Made by a program: the position numbers and the translations under genes | Notes under the pieces: model-generated | What the model was told of the DNA's origin: nothing | Seen by the model: only the letters and a program-made list of their open reading frames with translations | The model's database searches: none | Shown: positions 59,115 through 64,000 of the stretch, piece by piece | Position numbering within the stretch: position 1 is the first letter of the stretch | Layout: each line of letters opens with the position of its first letter | Assembly (NCBI RefSeq): GCF_036959255.1 | Contig: NZ_JAWMTI010000002.1 | Location: forward strand, 310,001 to 374,000 | Length of the DNA stretch: 64,000 nt | Direction of reading: 5' to 3' | Source: Olivibacter sp036959255 | GTDB lineage: Bacteria > Bacteroidota > Bacteroidia > Sphingobacteriales > Sphingobacteriaceae

Positions 59115-60115
59115 TTCAGGTTAGGTTTGAGTTTTGTTCTTTAAATTGTTGCCTTCATTCACTTGTTATTAATTATCTCTACGAAGCCCTCCCTTTCTCC
59201 CAGCCAACTAGATTAAACTAAGGATCCACACCGTATCAGCAGGGAGTTCGACGGGACGGCACTCCCATAAAACTCCCTCGTGATACCAACTTGATTCCCT
59301 GTAGGTCCTTATCTAGACGAAGCAGGTACGAAGCTGGCACCTCGCTATATGCCATATTCATAAGATCCCCACCCTGTCCTCTCCCCTGCTAGCCAACTTG
59401 AGCGGCACTGAAGGTGCACTCATTGGGGCTCGTGCCCAAGGAGCTCGCACTGAGTTCGCACCAAGGTCGCAGGAATCTCCGAAGCCATCTAGAAGAGAGG
59501 TACTGTCGGGGCAAAGCCCTCCCATTACGTTTTTATCGTTCATTTTTAGATTTGGTTGAAATGAATCAGTACATTAATAAATCAAGCTCTTTGGCTTGAA
59601 AAATTCAAGATCAACCTGCTAAATAGGGTTTTTGGGCTTGCGAGCAAATAGGAGATCAAAAATCGTCAATCCATTCTTGGAAACAACGCTTCCTCCTATC
59701 CTTCGGAAAAGGGAATTTAATTTCTTTTGATGTTTAGGTTTTGTATTCATCATTTAAAGTTTATAGACATTAAACGACGAAGTATATGAAAAAGGTAGCG
59801 AACCGATTCAGAAAGAGACGGGGGCTTACCTTATTCCCTGCTGAAGGCCGTAGGAAGCCGTTGGAGAAAACAAGAGCCTGCCCGTCTCTCTACGCAAAGA
59901 TAAGAGATCGGGCATTTGACTCCTGAACCTGCTCCGTTGAAAATTTCCTACGTTTTCAGCAGCAAGACTCAGCGTCTAATGCTAATTAAATCAATAGATA
60001 GTCAATACTTTACTAGCTATTTCGATTGCTAAAATAAGTAGATAATTACAAAAATGCAAATTTTACTATGTTATTTGTTTAGCTGAATCGTCAGCTGACT
60101 TAGGTAATATCGTTT
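59115..60115. other. 1-kb non-coding region upstream of susC
   Basis: 59230-59535 is GC-rich with repeated GTGC-GAG/GAGCTC-like words (GAAGGTGCACTCATTGGGGC, CGTGCCCAAGGAGCTCGCAC) and no protein-like frame. 59540-59760 is AT-rich. At 59814-59889 AGAGACGGG pairs with CCCGTCTCT across a 58-nt loop, and a 46-codon basic frame (59786-59926, MKKVANRFRKRRGLTLF) covers it; whether it is translated is unclear. 60081-60096 AGCTGA-ATCG-TCAGCT is a perfect inverted repeat 20 bp before the HTH gene. Confidence 0.45.
60081..60096. promoter_or_regulatory. Inverted repeat before the HTH gene
   Basis: AGCTGA-ATCG-TCAGCT, 20 bp before the ATG at 60116, is a candidate operator for the HTH protein encoded there. 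Confidence 0.4.
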
Positions 60116-60595
60116 ATGATCGAAATTACGCCTCTTTCAGCTTACGTTATCAACCGAGTAAAGTATCGCCGATTAGTCTTAGGCATATCAGCTTACCACC
60201 TTTCTCAACTATTAGGTAAAAGCCAAAACTTTGTAATCAACATAGAGAACAGCGATTTACCTGGTCAGTATAATACACATGATTATCCTACGCTTGCTAA
60301 ATCATTAGACTGGCAGATACACGACCTCCTTCCTCCTGATGAAGCCGATCAAAAAAGTGATGGCACTTTAGTAGAAAAAGCAGTATTGAGCTTGAGTAAT
60401 GAAACTGATATGCAACTTGTTCTTAAGGGGATGATTGATCATGGTTTTTTCGATAGCGACAAAACTATAACTGATACAGCAAAACATCTTTTTATTGAAG
60501 GTAAAGCTGAGGAGAAAATCATGGTGAGAACACTCAACAAACTAGCAGCGAATGGATTGTTGGAGAATAAATCATCGGTGTATACTAAGGCTTAA
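60116..60595 (+). CDS. HTH (XRE-like) protein with winged-helix-like C-terminus
   Basis: 159 residues. Residues ~10-70 look like an XRE-type HTH: 'INRVKYRRLVLGISAYHLSQLLGKSQNFVINIENSD' followed by 'YPTLAKSLDWQIHDLLPPDE'. The C-terminal ~75 residues ('QLVLKGMIDHGFFDSDKTITDTAKHLF... MVRTLNKLAANGLLENKSSVYTK') resemble a small winged helix. The protein at 61519 has the same two-part plan. Role unknown; a DNA-binding regulator is likely. It lies between the susC region and the CRISPR locus. Confidence 0.72.
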   Translation: MIEITPLSAYVINRVKYRRLVLGISAYHLSQLLGKSQNFVINIENSDLPGQYNTHDYPTLAKSLDWQIHDLLPPDEADQKSDGTLVEKAVLSLSNETDMQLVLKGMIDHGFFDSDKTITDTAKHLFIEGKAEEKIMVRTLNKLAANGLLENKSSVYTKA

Positions 60596-60615
60596 CTCTT
60601 TACGAGAAAAATTCT

Positions 60616-60623
60616 TATATTTG
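60616..60623 (+). promoter_or_regulatory. -7 element of the 59-aa/184-aa gene pair
   Basis: TATATTTG fits TAnnTTTG and lies 17 bp before the ATG at 60641, just after the stop of the HTH gene. Confidence 0.5.
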
Positions 60624-60640
60624 TATGTTAACAGAATAAT

Positions 60641-60820
60641 ATGGCCATGCAACTTGTTTCAGCAAAATTAAGAGCAAAAGGAGATCGATTGAATTGGACT
60701 CCACTTAAGGATGTAAAGCCCGTACGATTAAACGCTTGTGAAATCGAGGGGAAGGTCGTCCATGTAAAAGAAACGTCTAAGCAAAACAGCCAAGAAAAAC
60801 CTAAACTATTAATACCTTGA
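60641..60820 (+). CDS. Small hypothetical protein, 59 residues
   Basis: ATG 60641 to TGA 60820: MAMQLVSAKLRAKGDRLNWT, then 'PLKDVKPVRLNACEIEGKVVHVKETSKQ' and 'KPKLLIP'. A clear TATATTTG promoter precedes it, and its stop overlaps the TTG start of the next gene (TTGA), which argues that it is translated and coupled to it. Basic and short; no family recognised. The small-then-large coupled order is like toxin-antitoxin pairs, but that is only a layout argument. Confidence 0.62.
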   Translation: MAMQLVSAKLRAKGDRLNWTPLKDVKPVRLNACEIEGKVVHVKETSKQNSQEKPKLLIP

Positions 60821-61371
60821 TATTTGACTATCCGGGCTACGAGTTACAATTCATACAGAAAAGAAGAATTAAAGATGGTTCAGCCCATCTTTTTTCATTC
60901 TTATACAAATTTTATTCTCCTGTAACCGATCTGCAATATGTACTTACTGCTGATTATCATGAAGGTGATTTTTTTGCCATTAAGTTTTATGCAAAAATGC
61001 ACCGAAAGAGTGATTTCAAATATTACCTTATTACTAACAGAGGTGATGTTGGTAATTTGCTGGTCACCTGCCTGAAATGTGTTCCTTTATTACTTGGAGA
61101 ATATCCTACGGCTTCATTTGGTTTTGTAGGCTCGCGCACCTACGATAAAAATTCAAGGAAGATGGAGGGATATTCTAACACTCAACGCTTTAAAATCTAT
61201 CGGGAGTTTGTATCTAAGAAAATCGGTACCGGTCTATTCCAACATTTCGAATACGAAGAAGTAAGTGGGTATCTACTTATAAATCAGAAATGTGGTGTTG
61301 ATCCGAACATCAAAGAACGACAACTGGTATCCATGCTAGCTGCCACATATAATGATTTGCCAAATCCTTAA
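60817..61371 (+). CDS. Hypothetical protein, 184 residues, translationally coupled
   Basis: Starts with TTG 60817, overlapping the previous stop as TTGA; no ATG lies nearby in frame before 'AKMHRKSD', so the TTG start is preferred. Content: 'YPGYELQFIQKRRIKDGSAHLFSFLYKFYSPVTDLQYVLTADYHEGDFFAIKFYAK', 'YPTASFGFVGSRTYDKNSRKMEGYSNTQRFKIYREFV'. The end is 'RQLVSMLAATYNDLP'. Alternating strands and helices, perhaps GNAT-like, but no motif is certain. No signal peptide. Not recognised. Confidence 0.65.
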   Translation: MIFDYPGYELQFIQKRRIKDGSAHLFSFLYKFYSPVTDLQYVLTADYHEGDFFAIKFYAKMHRKSDFKYYLITNRGDVGNLLVTCLKCVPLLLGEYPTASFGFVGSRTYDKNSRKMEGYSNTQRFKIYREFVSKKIGTGLFQHFEYEEVSGYLLINQKCGVDPNIKERQLVSMLAATYNDLPNP

Positions 61372-61518
61372 GTCAATTTAGCTAGCACATTTTACAGGTG
61401 TCCTTTTTTGGTTGACACTAAATTGTTATGTTTGGGTAACCTTAATCTCTTTTATCAAGCCGTGGCAAAAACAGAAAACAATCCAAAGCAAAGGAATGGT
61501 GGGTGTAGCTTAGTAATT

Positions 61519-62130
61519 ATGTCTCGCATGGATTTCGAGATAGCGCGTTTTGTTTTTGAAAGAAGTACAGAAATTGGGCTTACTCCTTCTGAAGTTTCAT
61601 TTTTGCTAGGGAAGAAAGACGCTTATTTCTTTGATCTTTTGGATCCCACCGATAAAAACAAATTTAAAACCGAACAGCTGGATTTACTCCCGGCTATATT
61701 GGACTCTACTATCCGCGAGATTATTCCGAATAATATCCAACCTGACGAGCAAGTTTCCATCACAGGAAGCAAAAAGATCCACGACACCGAGCAATACAAA
61801 ACCATCACCTATCGATTTACGGTTGAGTATAAAGATAAATCAACCAAGGATTTTATTTGGAAAAAGAAGGAGACAAAAGGAGAACGGAGTAAAGAAAATG
61901 AGGCTGTAACCAACTATCTATTGAAGTTAATAAAGGAAGGGTATTTCGACGAGCTAAAATTTGCTTTGACGATCTACCTCTTGCTGCAAGAAAATTTAGG
62001 GGCGGCATTTACCGCAAAAGACATTCAAACTAGTTTAGCTATTTTGTGCAGGAAACAAAATAAAGAACCAGTTTTAGAACGAAAGGAAGATCGGAGTCGG
62101 TTGGTTTATCAAAAAGCCTCATTGAATTAG
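61519..62130 (+). CDS. HTH-type protein related to the one at 60116
   Basis: 203 residues from ATG 61519 (MSRMDFEIARFVFERSTEIG); a TTG-started extension of 37 codons upstream looks unlike coding sequence. N-terminal HTH-like part 'IGLTPSEVSFLLGKKDAYFFDLLDPTDKNKFKTEQLDLLPAILDSTIREIIPNN' parallels 'LGISAYHLSQLLGKSQNFV...YPTLAKSLDWQIHDLLPPDE' of the 60116 protein. A middle charged segment, then 'YLLKLIKEGYFDELKFALTIYLLLQENLGAAFTAKDIQTSLAILCRKQNKEPVLERKEDRSRLVYQK', a winged-helix-like end. It ends ~30 bp from the candidate tracrRNA 3' end. Function unknown. Confidence 0.7.
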   Translation: MSRMDFEIARFVFERSTEIGLTPSEVSFLLGKKDAYFFDLLDPTDKNKFKTEQLDLLPAILDSTIREIIPNNIQPDEQVSITGSKKIHDTEQYKTITYRFTVEYKDKSTKDFIWKKKETKGERSKENEAVTNYLLKLIKEGYFDELKFALTIYLLLQENLGAAFTAKDIQTSLAILCRKQNKEPVLERKEDRSRLVYQKASLN

Positions 62131-62146
62131 TCAACAAGTTGTTGAC
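62130..62146. terminator. Inverted repeat at the end of the HTH gene
   Basis: GTCAACAA-G-TTGTTGAC, starting in the stop codon of the HTH gene, followed about 8 bp later by a T5 run. It may end transcription of that gene and, on the other strand, lies just past the expected 3' end of the candidate tracrRNA. Confidence 0.4.
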
Positions 62147-62159
62147 CAATCATGGTTTT

Positions 62160-62325
62160 TCCACTAACCCGTTAGATTATGCGGCGTTTTCACGACGGCT
62201 ATTCTCTACATTCAAAGAGGGGTTGTCTTCCGATTTTAAATCATACTGTCAGACGCAATAAGAAGATGATAAAAGGTAATATCTACAACTGTTGTGATTC
62301 GCTTTCATTACTCGTTAACTGTAGT
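62160..62325 (-). ncRNA. Candidate tracrRNA for the type II-C-like CRISPR array
   Basis: The plus strand at 62291-62309 reads GTTGTGATTCGCTTTCATT, the first 19 bases of the CRISPR repeat with one change. Read on the minus strand this is an anti-repeat that would pair with the crRNA repeat, the one change giving a G:U wobble. Downstream on the minus strand are short hairpins: CTCT-N8-AGAG (62203-62218) and CGT-GAAA-ACG. Only ~30 nt lie on the other side before the array, so a minus-strand tracrRNA is the better fit. Ends are approximate. Its promoter was not identified. Confidence 0.6.
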
Positions 62326-62338
62326 TTTAAAGACGCTC

Positions 62339-64000
62339 GAGAGCTCCTACGTCGCTTCTTTGATTTACTGATATTAGACACAGCTATAGTTAGCAAGTAT
62401 CCTAAAAAGGTACAGTTGTGATTTGCTTTCATTCTTTGATTTACTGATATTAGACACAGCCTACTACCGTTCGCAAGCCTCATGCTACTAGTTGTGATTT
62501 GCTTTCATTCTTTGATTTACTGATATTAGACACAGCTACAACCATGCTTCATCACCATGGAAAAAAGTTGTGATTTGCTTTCATTCTTTGATTTACTGAT
62601 ATTAGACACAGCGTTCATTTGCCTGTCCACCGATAGGTGTCAGTTGTGATTTGCTTTCATTCTTTGATTTACTGATATTAGACACAGCATCACCTAAAGC
62701 CGAATAAGGAGCTGCAGGGTTGTGATTTGCTTTCATTCTTTGATTTACTGATATTAGACACAGCTCCAGTCTAGCTAATTTGTTAAATAATCCAGTTGTG
62801 ATTTGCTTTCATTCTTTGATTTACTGATATTAGACACAGCATAAGCCTCTTTATAACTCCTTTTAACACCGTTGTGATTTGCTTTCATTCTTTGATTTAC
62901 CGATATTAGACACAGCTCATCATATGAAGATAATCGATACCCATTTGTTGTGATTTGCTTTCATTCTTTGATTTACTGATATTAGACACAGCGATATATC
63001 CGCGTTGGCCAGCTATGCTGGAGTTGTGATTTGCTTTCATTCTTTGATTTACTGATATTAGACACAGCGGATTTTGTTGATAATGCTATGATATTCAAGT
63101 TGTGATTTGCTTTCATTCTTTGATTTACTGATATTAGACACAGCCCAAGTTGATAAGTTGACTTCGCCAAGCAAGTTGTGATTTGCTTTCATTCTTTGAT
63201 TTACTGATATTAGACACAGCCTCACTCCACTAGTTTGTTTAGGTAGTTAGTTGTGATTTGCTTTCATTCTTTGATTTACTGATATTAGACACAGCGCCTC
63301 AGCTATTTTTTCAACTACATATTCCGTTGTGATTTGCTTTCATTCTTTGATTTACTGATATTAGACACAGCTTTCCCCTAGATTTATAGGATCTCCTACC
63401 TGTTGTGATTTGCTTTCATTCTTTGATTTACTGATATTAGACACAGCTCAGACCTATCTAAATCCGTTAAAATATATGTTGTGATTTGCTTTCATTCTTT
63501 GATTTACTGATATTAGACACAGCTTGGCCACGTCTTTAATTGAATAAGTTGACGTTGTGATTTGCTTTCATTCTTTGATTTACTGATATTAGACACAGCG
63601 ATATAGCACCTATTAATCGAGGCAACCTCGTTGTGATTTGCTTTCATTCTTTGATTTACTGATATTAGACACAGCCAGTTTCTATGCCTTTGCAAATGGC
63701 ATCTTGTTGTGATTTGCTTTCATTCTTTGATTTACTGATATTAGACACAGCGAGAAGCTAGCGGGTAAGTTTGGTTTTAATGTTGTGATTTGCTTTCATT
63801 CTTTGATTTACTGATATTAGACACAGCTTTATTCCTGTACGGAGTTTATCCCATACAGTTGTGATTTGCTTTCATTCTTTGATTTACTGATATTAGACAC
63901 AGCGTTCTGGATTTACAGGCTGTATGATCGTATGTTGTGATTTGCTTTCATTCTTTGATTTACTGATATTAGACACAGCCACCAGTTGCAGAGCGAAGGC
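62339..64000 (+). CRISPR. CRISPR array, 46-bp repeats, type II-C-like, open at the right edge
   Basis: The repeat begins GTTGTGATTTGCTTTCATTC and ends TGATATTAGACACAGC (46 bp). 21 intact repeats start at 62415 and recur every 76 bp (last 63934-63979); spacers are 30 bp except one of 29 (63221-63249). The first repeat (62339-62384) keeps only its last 29 bases. One repeat (62871-62916) has a single T-to-C change. There are 21 complete spacers plus 21 bases of another at the window end. Length and GTTGTG...ACAGC ends match type II-C repeats of Bacteroides. No cas gene lies in the window; cas9/cas1/cas2 are expected to the right. Confidence 0.97.

Noticed and set aside
59358..59543. 61-codon frame upstream of susC
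   Set aside because: Low-complexity Ala/Ser/Arg-rich reading of a GC-rich block, no start signal, no family resemblance.
60817..61371. A Cas accessory protein or anti-CRISPR
   Set aside because: Considered because of proximity to the array, but no Cas motif (HNH, RuvC, Cas1/Cas2 signatures) is present and the anti-CRISPR idea rests only on position.
63145..63553. Ten-base match ATAAGTTGAC shared by two spacers
   Set aside because: Too short to claim a common target; the rest of the two spacers differs.
62283..63695. Short open frames inside the CRISPR array (62283-62483, 62982-63170, 63513-63695), all minus strand
   Set aside because: They translate the repeat itself (shared 'LCLISVNQRMKANHN' and 'AVSNISKSKNESKSQ') and are not genes.
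1..64000. Insertion sequences, integrases or phage modules
   Set aside because: No transposase, integrase or phage structural gene was recognised in any frame; the gene fragments are better explained by duplication and deletion.

Overview
The window looks like a chromosomal segment of a Bacteroidota bacterium, most likely family Sphingobacteriaceae (Sphingobacterium, Pedobacter or Olivibacter relatives). The evidence is a SusC/SusD pair, large FtsX/MacB-type permeases, a LytTR regulator with a membrane N-terminus, many AraC regulators, DUF4260 and a DUF6520-like small protein, GHL6/GH43/CBM6 glycosidase sequences, promoters of the Bacteroidota TAnnTTTG type with few Shine-Dalgarno sites, and a 46-bp CRISPR repeat that closely resembles type II-C repeats of Bacteroides. 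No rRNA, tRNA, insertion sequence or phage gene was recognised.

Layout. 1-4.1 kb: tail of a carbohydrate-active protein, then AraC, an SDR and an IlvD/EDD-family sugar-acid dehydratase (sugar oxidation). 4.2-9.3 kb: MarR regulator divergent from a UvrA2-type ABC ATPase, then a GHL6-type glycosidase. 9.3-31.3 kb and 38-41.4 kb: a patchwork of small 'regulator + redox enzyme' cassettes (AraC, TetR, Crp or HxlR beside SDR, nitroreductase, quinone oxidoreductase or SnoaL-like proteins), with an OMP/acyltransferase pair at 14.6-16.4 kb. Some cassettes are clearly duplicated and others survive only as fragments. Three PIN-domain toxin-antitoxin pairs (19.4, 31.5, 37.1 kb) and a MutS-like membrane ATPase (32.4 kb) lie among them. 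A short terpene-synthase-like gene is at 39.1 kb.

Three full-length FtsX-type permeases (22.2, 34.2, 42.0 kb) and one C-terminal fragment (46.1 kb) each carry two TGTTCG-N4-CGAACA operators about 21 bp apart. In the three intact genes a sigma-54-like promoter follows at a constant 53-56 bp, suggesting one shared enhancer-binding regulator that is not in the window. The 44.8-49.6 kb part carries an EreA/ChaN-like lipoprotein, a TonB-family protein, a LytTR regulator and a GNAT enzyme.

49.9-59 kb is a coherent block: AraC regulator, a GC-rich segment with at least five perfect helices (candidate structured RNA), a MauE/DoxX-like membrane protein with a CxC motif, a small exported DUF6520-like protein with two cysteines, a strong bidirectional terminator, and on the other strand SusC, SusD and a TlpA-like thioredoxin (CGNC). 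A periplasmic disulfide system linked to an outer-membrane transporter is a reasonable inference. 58.7-60.1 kb is non-coding and rich in short TTCG/CGAA palindromes. 60.1-62.1 kb holds two related HTH proteins flanking a translationally coupled pair of unknown genes. 62.16-64 kb holds a candidate tracrRNA (minus strand) and a type II-C-like CRISPR array (one half-degenerate repeat, 21 intact repeats, 21 complete spacers) that runs off the right edge. No cas gene is present in the window.

All calls are from reading sequence and remembered family features; no database search was possible.
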